38,354 nucleotides of DNA from Clostridiales bacterium (GTDB lineage Bacteria > Bacillota > Clostridia > Lachnospirales > WRAX01): assembly GCA_031277155.1 (NCBI GenBank), contig JAITMW010000139.1, positions 1 to 38,354 on the forward strand, in the 5' to 3' direction. Of the stretch, positions 24,132-31,699 are shown one piece after another. Positions within the stretch are counted from its first letter, which is position 1. Each line of letters starts with the position of its first letter. The position numbers were made by a program, and so were the translations under genes. The notes under the pieces were generated by a model that saw only the letters and a list, made by a program, of their open reading frames with translations, was not told the origin of the DNA and ran no database searches.

Positions 24132-25670
24132 TCACTTTTTAAACGACAGTATCATTCGCCTAATGTCATTTATTGTAACAATGCCCAAGAGCATGATAAA
24201 CGTCCCATAAAGCCCCATCAATAGCGCCATAGAGAACATAACGCCCAAAAGCTCGCCCAAGGCCGCGATATAATTGTTGTGCAGATAGTTTACTGCAAGC
24301 CCCGCCGCCAATGCCGCCAATGCCGGCTTTGCAAACCAGCGCAATATCTGCGGCGCAACATCCGTCACCTTTCTTATGCGCACAATATCAAACACCGTGA
24401 TTATCACAAGCCCCGCCAGCCAGCCCGCAAGAAAGGCCCACACGCCATAATGCGGCACCAAAAAGAATGTAAAGGCAATGTTAATCAGCGATGCCAAAAG
24501 GCTGTTGCGAAAGATGAAGACCTGCTCTCCCAGACCGTTCAGCACGCCCGAAAATGTGATGTTAAGATACCAAAACGGGCACATCAGCCCCAGCACCAGC
24601 AGATACATACCCAAATCCTGATTATACACCAGCCGCCCAATTTCATAGGGAAACACCACAAAGATAAGGCCTGCGCCAAAGGCAATGACGCTTGTAAAGA
24701 CAATGGATTTTGATATTGTGGAATTTACCTGACGAAACTGCCCCATGGCCAAACCCTCTGAAATTGAAGGCACCAAAGATATGGACAGGGCCACCAAAAT
24801 GGCTGAAGGAAAAAATATCAGCGGCATGGCCATGCCCGTCACCTTGCCAAAAACCGCCATGGCTTCTTCGGCGCTGTATCCCCAAAGCTGCAACCTTTGC
24901 GGTATCAGCACATTTTCCACCGCCGACAAAAATGACGATGATATGCGATTCAGCGTCAGCGGTGTCGCCATGGCCATTATGGCAAACAGCGCCTGATTTT
25001 GCGTCATCAGGGGCCGTTTGTAAGGCATCCGGCCCTTATACCGCCTATACGCCACATACACATATGCAAAGGACAGCGCCTCGCCCGCCACAATGCCGAT
25101 AACGGCGGCGGCGGCGGCATATTCCAGCCCGCGGGGGATAAATGTCCCCGCCAGCATCAAAATCACCGTCATCCGCGCCAATTGCTCTATCACCTGGCTG
25201 GCCGCCGGTATCACGGCCTTTTGCAATCCCAAAAAATAGCCCCGTATACAGGAGCCCGCCGCCATAAACACAAAGGCAGCAGACAAAATGCGCAAAGACA
25301 GCGCAATGCGCCCGTCATTTAAAATGCCTGCCGCGATGGGGTAAGCAAAAACAAACAGCACCAATGTCAAAACCGCCGCCAGCCCCGATGTTATCATCAA
25401 GGACTGCCTCAATAATCGCCGCATATTGCCAAATTCGCCTTTGGCTTGCTCTGCCGCCACCAATCTTGACAATGTAGTGGTTATGCCGCTGCAAGATATG
25501 GCCCATGCCAATGAATATATGGGCATAATCAGCTGAAACATCCCCATGCCCTCCGGCCCGATGGCCCCCGCCATAAAAATGCGATAGGCAAAGCCAATCA
25601 GCCGCGTCACGATGTTGGCAATGGTCAATGTCAGCGCGCCCGTAATCAATACCTTCTTGGAAAGTGCCAT
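24132..25670 (-). CDS. spoVB: SpoVB-type polysaccharide/lipid II flippase (MOP superfamily)
   Basis: A 512-aa multi-pass membrane protein. The N-terminus VTRLIGFAYRIFMAGAIGPE and GMGMFQLIMPIYSLAWAIS are typical of the SpoVB/YtgP branch of MATE-like flippases, which move peptidoglycan precursors for the cortex or cell wall. Length matches SpoVB (about 515). Start: ATG 25670, five to six bases after GGGGAA. The open frame continues to 26084 but would run antisense to obg, so it is rejected. Divergent from obg, with a 12-bp palindrome between the two promoters. SpoVB versus the MurJ-like YtgP paralogue is not fully certain. Confidence 0.85.
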   Translation of the reverse strand: MALSKKVLITGALTLTIANIVTRLIGFAYRIFMAGAIGPEGMGMFQLIMPIYSLAWAISCSGITTTLSRLVAAEQAKGEFGNMRRLLRQSLMITSGLAAVLTLVLFVFAYPIAAGILNDGRIALSLRILSAAFVFMAAGSCIRGYFLGLQKAVIPAASQVIEQLARMTVILMLAGTFIPRGLEYAAAAAVIGIVAGEALSFAYVYVAYRRYKGRMPYKRPLMTQNQALFAIMAMATPLTLNRISSSFLSAVENVLIPQRLQLWGYSAEEAMAVFGKVTGMAMPLIFFPSAILVALSISLVPSISEGLAMGQFRQVNSTISKSIVFTSVIAFGAGLIFVVFPYEIGRLVYNQDLGMYLLVLGLMCPFWYLNITFSGVLNGLGEQVFIFRNSLLASLINIAFTFFLVPHYGVWAFLAGWLAGLVIITVFDIVRIRKVTDVAPQILRWFAKPALAALAAGLAVNYLHNNYIAALGELLGVMFSMALLMGLYGTFIMLLGIVTINDIRRMILSFKK

Positions 25671-25695
25671 CAAATTCCCCCTGTAAAATCCTATG

Positions 25696-25707
25696 AGGAC
25701 ATGTCCT
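25696..25707. promoter_or_regulatory. Perfect 12-bp palindrome between spoVB and obg
   Basis: AGGACATGTCCT lies immediately downstream of the spoVB -10 region and upstream of the obg promoter. It is placed like an operator able to affect spoVB transcription. Confidence 0.5.
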
Positions 25708-25716
25708 TTTATAGCA
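25708..25716 (-). promoter_or_regulatory. Extended -10 promoter element for spoVB
   Basis: On the - strand TGCTATAAA (TG-n-TATAAA), about 38 bases before the ATG at 25670. No good -35 box is seen at 17 bases. Confidence 0.5.
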
Positions 25717-25750
25717 CACAACTTTTTGACTGGATTTTTGTCGCTGAATG

Positions 25751-25759
25751 TGTTATAAT
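25751..25759 (+). promoter_or_regulatory. Extended -10 promoter element for obg
   Basis: TGTTATAAT, an extended -10 (TG-n-TATAAT), 20 bases before the obg ATG. A TTGACT at 25726 sits 22 bases upstream, too far for a normal spacer; TGGATT at 17 bases is a weak -35. Confidence 0.65.
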
Positions 25760-25778
25760 GTATGATGGAGGTTTTCGC

Positions 25779-27053
25779 ATGTTTGTTGATAAGGTGAAGA
25801 TAAAGATATCCGGCGGCAAGGGCGGCGACGGGCATGTGTCCTTTCTTAGGGCGAAATATGTCGTAAACGGCGGGCCTGACGGCGGGGACGGCGGCAAGGG
25901 CGGCGACATTATCTTTCGTGTGGACGAAAATATGGCCACATTGCTGGATTTTCGATATAGGCGCAATTATGCCGCCCAGGCGGGCCAAAATGGCGACAAG
26001 CGCAACCGCAGCGGCAAGGCGGCCCCCGATGAAATTATAAATGTTCCACGTGGAACAATTGTGCGCGAGGCCGAAAGCGGCCATATTATGGCGGATTTAA
26101 CAAAAAATGGGCAAGAGCGCGTCCTCATCAAGGGCGGCAAGGGCGGCAAGGGGAATCAGCATTTTGCCACCAGCCGCAGGCAGGCGCCGCGATATGCCGA
26201 AAGGGGCCGAGAATCAAAATCATACGAAGTTATTTTGGAATTGAAAACTTTGGCGGACGTAGGCATAATTGGCCTGCCAAATGTTGGCAAATCCACACTT
26301 TTGGCTATGGTAACAAACGCAAATCCAAAAATCGCCAACTATCATTTCACCACGCTTTCGCCAAATTTGGGGGTTTTGCGCAATAGGCACGGCGAGGACA
26401 TGGTGCTGGCGGATATTCCCGGCCTGGTTGCGGGCGCAAGCCGCGGTGTAGGCTTGGGGCATGATTTTTTGCGGCATATAGAGCGCACCAAGGTGCTTAT
26501 CCACGTGGTTGATGCCGGCGGTCTAGAGGGCGACCCCATTTTGGCCATGGAGCAAATCAATCGCGAGCTGGCGGAATACAGCGAAAAGCTGGCGGCCCGG
26601 CCGCAAATTGTAGCAGCAAACAAAATGGATATTCCCGAGGCCAAGGAAAATTTGCCGCGCATCATAGAGGCTTGCCGGGCGCAAAACATCGAGGTTTTCC
26701 CAATTTCCGCGGCGGGAAATCAGGGTCTGGACGCTTTGATGGCCAAAGCACATGAATTGGTAAAAATATCGCCGGAAGATATTATATTCGAGGAGAGCTT
26801 TGTCGAATTTAAGGAAGAAGAAGCGCGCAGCGCGCCCTTTACCGTCACTATGGTTGACGAGGGCTATTTTGTTGTGGAGGGCGTTGGGGTGGAGAAAATG
26901 GTGGGCTATACCAATGTGGATACCGAGAAGGGCAATGCGTTTTTTCAGCGGTATCTTAAAGACAGGGGCATTATTGCCGAATTGGAAAATTGTGGCATCG
27001 AAGAAGGCGACACTGTAAAGATTTATGATATGGAATTTGAATATTTTAAGTAA
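25779..27053 (+). CDS. obg: GTPase Obg (CgtA)
   Basis: A ribosome-associated GTPase needed for 50S maturation and linked to stress and sporulation signalling. The 424-aa protein has the glycine-rich Obg fold (residues 1-158: SGGKGGDGHVSFLRAKY, GGPDGGDGGKGGD), the G domain with G1 GLPNVGKST (165-173), FTTLSPNLGV, DIPGLVAGAS and NKMD, and a C-terminal OCT domain (about 345-424). Start ATG 25779 follows GGAGGT by six bases; the upstream open frame covers the promoter. The codons for VPRGT contain a parS-like palindrome. It heads an operon with yhbY. Confidence 0.97.
   Translation: MFVDKVKIKISGGKGGDGHVSFLRAKYVVNGGPDGGDGGKGGDIIFRVDENMATLLDFRYRRNYAAQAGQNGDKRNRSGKAAPDEIINVPRGTIVREAESGHIMADLTKNGQERVLIKGGKGGKGNQHFATSRRQAPRYAERGRESKSYEVILELKTLADVGIIGLPNVGKSTLLAMVTNANPKIANYHFTTLSPNLGVLRNRHGEDMVLADIPGLVAGASRGVGLGHDFLRHIERTKVLIHVVDAGGLEGDPILAMEQINRELAEYSEKLAARPQIVAANKMDIPEAKENLPRIIEACRAQNIEVFPISAAGNQGLDALMAKAHELVKISPEDIIFEESFVEFKEEEARSAPFTVTMVDEGYFVVEGVGVEKMVGYTNVDTEKGNAFFQRYLKDRGIIAELENCGIEEGDTVKIYDMEFEYFK
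26042..26057. promoter_or_regulatory. Candidate parS site (ParB/Spo0J binding) inside obg
   Basis: TGTTCCACGTGGAACA, a perfect 16-bp palindrome. The Bacillus consensus is TGTT-n-CACGTGAAACA, so it differs at one position. The protein segment encoded (VPRGT) is a conserved Obg loop (VPxGT), so part of the sequence is constrained, but the symmetry goes beyond what the protein requires. Confidence 0.6.
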
Positions 27054-27069
27054 GGAGGATGCAGCAGGG

Positions 27070-27366
27070 ATGCGGGAAGCGCTAAACAGCAAGGACAGGG
27101 CGGCTTTGCGGGCAATGGCCAATAATATATCCGCCATATTTCGGCTGGGCAAGGACGGCATTACGGACGATTTTTTGTTCGGCATACGAGAGGCCTTGGA
27201 AGCCAGAGAATTGATTAAAATCGACATCTTAAACAATTGCGAGCTGGACGCGAAAGAGGCGGCAGGCGAGGTTGCCCGCCGCACTAATGCGCATATTGTG
27301 CAGGTAATCGGCAGGAAATTTGTGTTGTACAGGAAGTCATACACAAGAAAAGAGGGGATTTTATGA
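27070..27366 (+). CDS. yhbY: YhbY-type RNA-binding protein (CRM domain)
   Basis: A 98-aa single-domain CRS1/YhbY protein, which associates with pre-50S ribosomes. The signature LRAMANNISAIFRLGKDGIT is in place and ends in QVIGRKFVLYRKS, as the family does. Obg and YhbY both act on the large subunit, and this adjacency is common in Firmicutes. The ATG at 27070 has AGGAGG 11 bases upstream, slightly long; no other in-frame start exists nearby. Its TGA overlaps the ATG of the next gene (ATGA). Confidence 0.92.
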   Translation: MREALNSKDRAALRAMANNISAIFRLGKDGITDDFLFGIREALEARELIKIDILNNCELDAKEAAGEVARRTNAHIVQVIGRKFVLYRKSYTRKEGIL

Positions 27367-29021
27367 AAAGGAATTTTGTAAAAACCGGTGCGCTTTTTCT
27401 GGCCATTTTGATGTTTGTCGCGACCTTTGCCGTGTCCGATGGGCTGTCCGCAAGCTCGTATATATCGCTGCAAAGCGGCGATAGGGTGCAGGTTATTGAA
27501 ATTATTGACATCAACGCCATACGTGTGCGCACGCCCCGGGGTGATGCCCTTGTGCGCTTGATTGGTGTGCATCATGGGGGCACGCCGCAGGGCATGAATT
27601 TCCTTACGAGGGAAATTATGGGCAATCATGTCCATGTGGTGCGGGACCCGCTGTTTCCTAATGTGGGCCGCTGGAATTATCTGTATATTATGCATGTGGA
27701 GCGCTTTATCAACGGAGAATTGATTTTGACGGGCTTTGGCCGCCTTAATGAAGCGCATTATCGCGCCGCGCAATTCGAAAATATCCGGCAAGGACAAGCC
27801 ATCGCGCGAGAGGCGGGGCTTGGCCAATGGGCAAACGAGCTGCGCACGCCGATTATCACACAATATGGCGAGCGTATAAATATCAACACCGCCGACGCGG
27901 CGCAAATTATGGCGCATTTGGGGGCAGGCAGGGACTTGGCGAACAGCATCGTCAGCTTTAGGGGCAGCGCCGTCTTTCAAACTGTCAACGATGTGAAATT
28001 TGTGCCGGGGGTTACATGGGAGTTTTTTGCGTCAAACCGCAACAGAATGGCCATTGTGACAAATATCAACACCGCAAATATTCCGGAGCTTGAAAGCCTG
28101 GCAAATATCACGGCCGAGCAGGCCGAGGCCATTGTAGAATCCCGCAGCGGCGGCCGCAGCTTCACCGCCGCCAGCCAGCTTGTGACGCGGGGAATAATGA
28201 ACCCTTGGGAATTTAACATAATTTCGCCTTTTATTTCTTTGCAAACCGAGGTGCAAACCCAATTTGCAAGGCCAAACATCCGCGCGAATGTCAACTTGGC
28301 AAGCCAGACGCAGCTTATAGCCTCTGGGGCTTCTTTTACCCAGGCCATTGGCATCACAACCCAGCGCGGCTTTTTGCCCATGCGCAATTTGCATGACCTT
28401 AAAGATATGCCGGGCTTTGAGACAATGGAGCAAATAAACGCGCTGGCGGACAATTTGCGCGCGTACACAAATATCAATACAGCGCCGCGCAGCGAGATTG
28501 AGAGCCTGTTTGGCGAAAATGTGCTTCAAACAGCTGTGGACGCCATCATGGACAATCGGCCTTTTGTCGGTACAGACCAGATTAGCGAATTTTTTGACAC
28601 GGCGATTTTTAACAGAATCGAGCCTTTTATCTACGTAGGCAGCCGCCCGCCGTATCCCGTGGTTAATATAAACACCGCCACGCATCAGCAATTGATGGAC
28701 GCGGGCTTTTATGACGCCGAGGCTGCGCGCATTGTCAACAACAGGCCCATTTTGCGGCCAAGCCAGATGGTGTTGTGGCAAACAGTTGTGCGGCCGGAGC
28801 TGCGGGCGAATATCACGCTGTATACCAATATAAACAACGCGACGAACCAGGAGCTGATGAGCCTGGACGGCGCCATGACGCAGGATGTGGCCAGCCGCAT
28901 TGTGTCATACAGAAACGACCAGCCTTTTGGCAGCTTTGCTGAGGTGGAAGACTTTTTTGCCGCGGACGCGGCGACATGGGAGATGTTTTTGCGGTTTAGG
29001 AATTTCATAATCTTGAGATAA
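27363..29021 (+). CDS. Secreted protein: degenerate nuclease-like domain plus six ComEA-type HhH repeats
   Basis: A 552-aa exported protein with an N-terminal hydrophobic signal or anchor (about residues 8-30). Residues ~33-165 resemble a staphylococcal-nuclease fold: the strands, an Arg in LVRLIGV, an Arg in VGRWNYLYI and the late GFGRLNEAHY...AAQ helix are recognisable. However, the acidic catalytic pair expected after LIGV is replaced by HHGG, so it is probably inactive. Six helix-hairpin-helix units follow, each opening with a (V)NINTA-like motif, at about residues 172, 233, 308, 368, 434 and 488. ComEA has one such DNA-binding unit. It overlaps yhbY by four bases and likely binds extracellular or cell-surface DNA. 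Confidence 0.82.
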   Translation: MKRNFVKTGALFLAILMFVATFAVSDGLSASSYISLQSGDRVQVIEIIDINAIRVRTPRGDALVRLIGVHHGGTPQGMNFLTREIMGNHVHVVRDPLFPNVGRWNYLYIMHVERFINGELILTGFGRLNEAHYRAAQFENIRQGQAIAREAGLGQWANELRTPIITQYGERININTADAAQIMAHLGAGRDLANSIVSFRGSAVFQTVNDVKFVPGVTWEFFASNRNRMAIVTNINTANIPELESLANITAEQAEAIVESRSGGRSFTAASQLVTRGIMNPWEFNIISPFISLQTEVQTQFARPNIRANVNLASQTQLIASGASFTQAIGITTQRGFLPMRNLHDLKDMPGFETMEQINALADNLRAYTNINTAPRSEIESLFGENVLQTAVDAIMDNRPFVGTDQISEFFDTAIFNRIEPFIYVGSRPPYPVVNINTATHQQLMDAGFYDAEAARIVNNRPILRPSQMVLWQTVVRPELRANITLYTNINNATNQELMSLDGAMTQDVASRIVSYRNDQPFGSFAEVEDFFAADAATWEMFLRFRNFIILR

Positions 29022-29035
29022 CGCAGGGGGCTAAG

Positions 29036-29950
29036 ATGTTTGATGAATTAAGAACACTGGCAGAATCGCATGGTGACAGGCTTGCGGTTGTTTCCATGGA
29101 GAACATTCATTTGCTACAGGCTGATTTAGCAAAATTTAGAAGCGAGAAGGATTCGCAGTTAGGCGACTTTCAAAAGCATATTTTTGACGAATATTATCGC
29201 TTTGACCAAATTCCCGCGCATATGCGGTCCATAATCATTGTGGCTGTGAGGCGTCCTGCCTACGCCAAAGTGACATTTGCCCGAAACGGCAAGGAATATA
29301 AGGCCTTTTCGGGTGTTGCCGCCGCTTTGGACAAAACTGTGGGCTATATAACGGATACTGTGCAGGCCGCCGGTTTTGATATCAACCGGGAGACGCGCCT
29401 GCCCCTGCGGCGCATTGCCGTGCAAAGCGGCATGGGGCAATATGGCCGCAACAACATCGTCTATGTGGACGGCATGGGCAGCGCGGCGGCGTTGATGGCT
29501 TTTTCAACCGATGCGCCCTGCGACAATGACAATTGGCGGGAGCCTGTGGTTTCGCCAATTTGCAATGATTGCAAAATTTGCCTGACGTTATGTCCCACAA
29601 ATGCCATAACGCCGGATAGATTCCACATTGACAGCCACAAATGCCTGACGAGGCTGAATCGCAGCCCGGATGACTTTCCCGATTGGGTGCCGCCCACAGC
29701 CTATCACAGCACATATTATTGCCTGATGTGCCAGGGGCGATGCCCCATGAACAAGGGGCTGGAGACAATCGAAGTTTCTTTCAGCGAAACAGAAACAGCC
29801 CGCATAATGGACGGCGGGCCTTATGACGATGCCTCGGAGCAGCTGAAAAGCAAGCTGGCGCGGCTTAATTTTGAAAAAATCGCCACAGCCCCGCGCAATT
29901 TGCGGGTTCTGTTTGAGGCGATGGATGCCGGGCATGTACCGAAGCTATAG
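29036..29950 (+). CDS. QueG-like double [4Fe-4S] protein (epoxyqueuosine reductase family)
   Basis: A 304-aa protein. Its N-terminal part has the DUF1730-like SIIIVAVRRP and GMGQYGRNNIVYVDG, which correspond to cobalamin-binding segments in QueG. The first cluster is CNDCKICLTLCP and the second is formed by KCLTRLN with CLMCQGRCP, so all eight cysteines are present. QueG reduces epoxyqueuosine in tRNA, using B12. This protein is shorter (QueG is ~350-380) and lacks the C-terminal HEAT-like part, so a related redox role is possible. ATG 29036 follows AGGGGG. It is the last gene of the obg operon. Confidence 0.75.
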   Translation: MFDELRTLAESHGDRLAVVSMENIHLLQADLAKFRSEKDSQLGDFQKHIFDEYYRFDQIPAHMRSIIIVAVRRPAYAKVTFARNGKEYKAFSGVAAALDKTVGYITDTVQAAGFDINRETRLPLRRIAVQSGMGQYGRNNIVYVDGMGSAAALMAFSTDAPCDNDNWREPVVSPICNDCKICLTLCPTNAITPDRFHIDSHKCLTRLNRSPDDFPDWVPPTAYHSTYYCLMCQGRCPMNKGLETIEVSFSETETARIMDGGPYDDASEQLKSKLARLNFEKIATAPRNLRVLFEAMDAGHVPKL

Positions 29951-29962
29951 ACAAAGGCTTTT

Positions 29963-30023
29963 TTAACCACGAAACACACGAAAAGCGCGAAATTTTCGTG
30001 TGTTTTCGTGCTTTTCGTGGTTA
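29963..30023. repeat. Palindromic repeat TTAACCACGAAACACACG... between convergent genes
   Basis: The outer arms TTAACCACGAAA and TTTCGTGGTTA are perfect inverted repeats, and inner CACACGAAAA / TTTTCGTGTG pair as well, giving a stem-loop of about 60 bases. The preceding CTTTTTT and the symmetrical placement make it a possible bidirectional terminator for the QueG-like gene and fliS. The sequence type is a common intergenic repeat in bacteria. Confidence 0.75.
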
Positions 30024-30031
30024 GCATCATT

Positions 30032-30523
30032 TCACACTTTGTATCCCCTGTCCGGGTCAAAATCCTGATATTCTTCCAGCTGCCCGTCTTTGCCATAGGT
30101 CAGCCCGGCGAAGATTTTTTGGCCGTCGCCCAAAAGCCTCTCATACAGGCCCTTGTCGGCATCAAGGGCCTGCCAGGCGGCCAAAAGCTCCGTCACAATG
30201 CCGCGGGCTTCGGCCAGGCGGGCGTCTTTTTCGTCGTTTTGGCCGGCCCGCTTCATACCCGCGTGTATAAGGCACTTATTGACAAAAATATATAAATTGC
30301 CCAAATCTTTTGAAAATTCGATGTCCATATCCAGCGCGGCGTGAAGCTCCGCAATTGCCGCTTGCGCGCTTTTCAACGCCTCGGCACATTCGGCTGTCCC
30401 TGCTGCTGCCGCGCTTGCTTCGTCCATGAAAACAAGCAGCAATTCATGATTTATCACGGTCAATTGCAAGGGGGTGGCCTGATTTATTCTCTTTGCAAAG
30501 TCCTGTTTCATCTTATTGTCCAA
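30032..30523 (-). CDS. fliS: Flagellar export chaperone FliS-like protein
   Basis: A 163-aa mostly helical protein. The opening NQATPLQLTVINHELLLVFM and SAQAAIAELHAALDMDIEFS with NLYIFVNKCLIHAGMK follow the FliS pattern (TxxxLxxxxYxxxL, then the SLD and LxxLYxYM segments). FliS binds unfolded flagellin and prevents premature polymerisation; here it lies 23 bases downstream of flagellin on the same strand. The start is a TTG at 30523, seven bases after GGAGGG; the first ATG (30511) would be 19 bases away. The C-terminal ~35 residues (GQKIFAGLTYGKDGQLEEYQ) extend beyond usual FliS. Confidence 0.75.
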   Translation of the reverse strand: MDNKMKQDFAKRINQATPLQLTVINHELLLVFMDEASAAAAGTAECAEALKSAQAAIAELHAALDMDIEFSKDLGNLYIFVNKCLIHAGMKRAGQNDEKDARLAEARGIVTELLAAWQALDADKGLYERLLGDGQKIFAGLTYGKDGQLEEYQDFDPDRGYKV

Positions 30524-30546
30524 TTAAAAGCCCTCCCGTGCATAGT

Positions 30547-31491
30547 CTAATTTATCAGCTGCAAAAGCTGCTGCGGCCTTGCGTTGGCCTGGGCCATTAT
30601 GGCCATGCCCGCTTGGTTTAGGACATTGTTTGTTGACAATCTCATCATTTCGTATGCCATGTCGGTGTCCATAACCCTTGAAAGGGACTGCGAAGTGGCC
30701 AATACTGCGGATTGCAGACCGGACGACGTATATTCAAAGCGGTTGAGAAATCCGCCTATATGTGCCCTGTGTCTCGAAACTTGGTCTATGGCCCTGTCCA
30801 GCTCTTGAATTGCCAAATTTGCTAAGCCCGGGCTGGTGATATGCAGACTGTTCAACTCTTCCGGGGTCAAGCCGGCCACATTGATAAGCAGCAAGGGGTC
30901 AAGGCCGGGCTGGGCGTTCCAGGCGGTGATGGCATCCTGCCAATCCGTATGGTGGTTGGGATGCAATGGGTCCGGATGGTTTGCAAGGCCCATGTCCCAA
31001 GGTCTGATTGGCGGCAAAGTAACGTCGATGGACTGATTTTGTCTGCCGCCTGCCTGCACGCGCAGATTATGCACCTCGCCGTTAAGCAGACGGATGTTGT
31101 TAAATTCCACTTTGCGCGTGATGTCCTCAAGCTCTGCAATCAGCGCGTCAACCTCATACTGGATATTGGTTCTGTCCCTTTCGGTGTTGGTGTCGTTGGC
31201 GGCTTGCACGGCCAGCTCTCTAATGCGCTGCAGCATATTGTGAACATCCTGCATGGCCGCGTCGGCGGTTTCCAGCATGGATGTGCCGTCCAGCACATTT
31301 CTGTCGGCCATATTCATCGCGTCAATCTGTCTGCGCATATGTAAGGAAATTGCCATGCCCGCAGGGTCGTCCGCGGCGCTGTTAATGCGGAAGCCGCTGG
31401 ACAGGCGCATTGTGTTTGTGGCGATATTATTATTGGTTCTGGTCAGCTGGGTATGTACTCTCAAAGCGGCAATATTATCAACTATTTTCAT
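30547..31491 (-). CDS. hag: Flagellin
   Basis: The 314-aa filament subunit. The conserved N-terminal D0/D1 helices (MKIVDNIAALRVHTQL, RLSSGFRINSAADDPAGMAI, DGTSMLETADAAMQDVHNML) and C-terminal helices (AIDQVSRHRAHIGGFLNRFE, MDTDMAYEMMRLSTNNVL, ARPQQLLQLIN) are complete. The middle (about residues 145-220) is short and rich in Pro, His and Asn (PLHPNHHTDW). Start ATG 31491 follows AAGGAGG by nine bases. Transcription probably begins from the sigma-D promoter at 31728-31702, giving a leader of about 200 bases that spans a possible small gene. Confidence 0.96.
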   Translation of the reverse strand: MKIVDNIAALRVHTQLTRTNNNIATNTMRLSSGFRINSAADDPAGMAISLHMRRQIDAMNMADRNVLDGTSMLETADAAMQDVHNMLQRIRELAVQAANDTNTERDRTNIQYEVDALIAELEDITRKVEFNNIRLLNGEVHNLRVQAGGRQNQSIDVTLPPIRPWDMGLANHPDPLHPNHHTDWQDAITAWNAQPGLDPLLLINVAGLTPEELNSLHITSPGLANLAIQELDRAIDQVSRHRAHIGGFLNRFEYTSSGLQSAVLATSQSLSRVMDTDMAYEMMRLSTNNVLNQAGMAIMAQANARPQQLLQLIN

Positions 31492-31687
31492 GGTTGCTTT
31501 CCTCCTTATTATGGCCGGTTTTGTCTTTGAAATTCTCATCTTTAGCGTGCGGCAAAACGCCGCCCCCACACTTAAAATTCTTCTCTGTCGTCTCCAAAAA
31601 TTTAATGATGGTCGATATTGCGGCGGCCACTTCTTTCGGCATTTGCTTGTCTGTGTTGCTCACAACGGCCACCCCCAATGTCATCAT
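31478..31687 (-). CDS. Possible small protein in the flagellin leader, 69 aa
   Basis: An open frame between the FliK-like gene and flagellin, overlapping the flagellin ATG by 14 bases. It encodes MMTLGVAVVSNTDKQMPK, an amphipathic helix (EVAAAISTIIKFLETTEK) and a polar tail. No good ribosome site precedes the ATG at 31687 (or 31684), and the predicted sigma-D start lies only a few bases upstream, so it would be nearly leaderless. It could instead be an untranslated flagellin leader. Family not recognised. Confidence 0.4.
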   Translation of the reverse strand: MMTLGVAVVSNTDKQMPKEVAAAISTIIKFLETTEKNFKCGGGVLPHAKDENFKDKTGHNKEESNHENS

Positions 31688-31699
31688 CGCTCGCATATA

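Noticed and set aside
24132..26084. Longer version of the SpoVB protein with about 138 extra N-terminal residues
   Set aside because: The extension runs antisense through the obg start and promoter. ATG 25670 has a ribosome site and gives the normal family length.
26523..27980. 485-aa open frame on the - strand across obg, yhbY and the HhH gene
   Set aside because: Antisense to three well-supported genes.
31492..31569. N-terminal extension of flagellin
   Set aside because: Flagellins begin MKI-type as at 31491, with AAGGAGG nine bases upstream; the extension is leader sequence.
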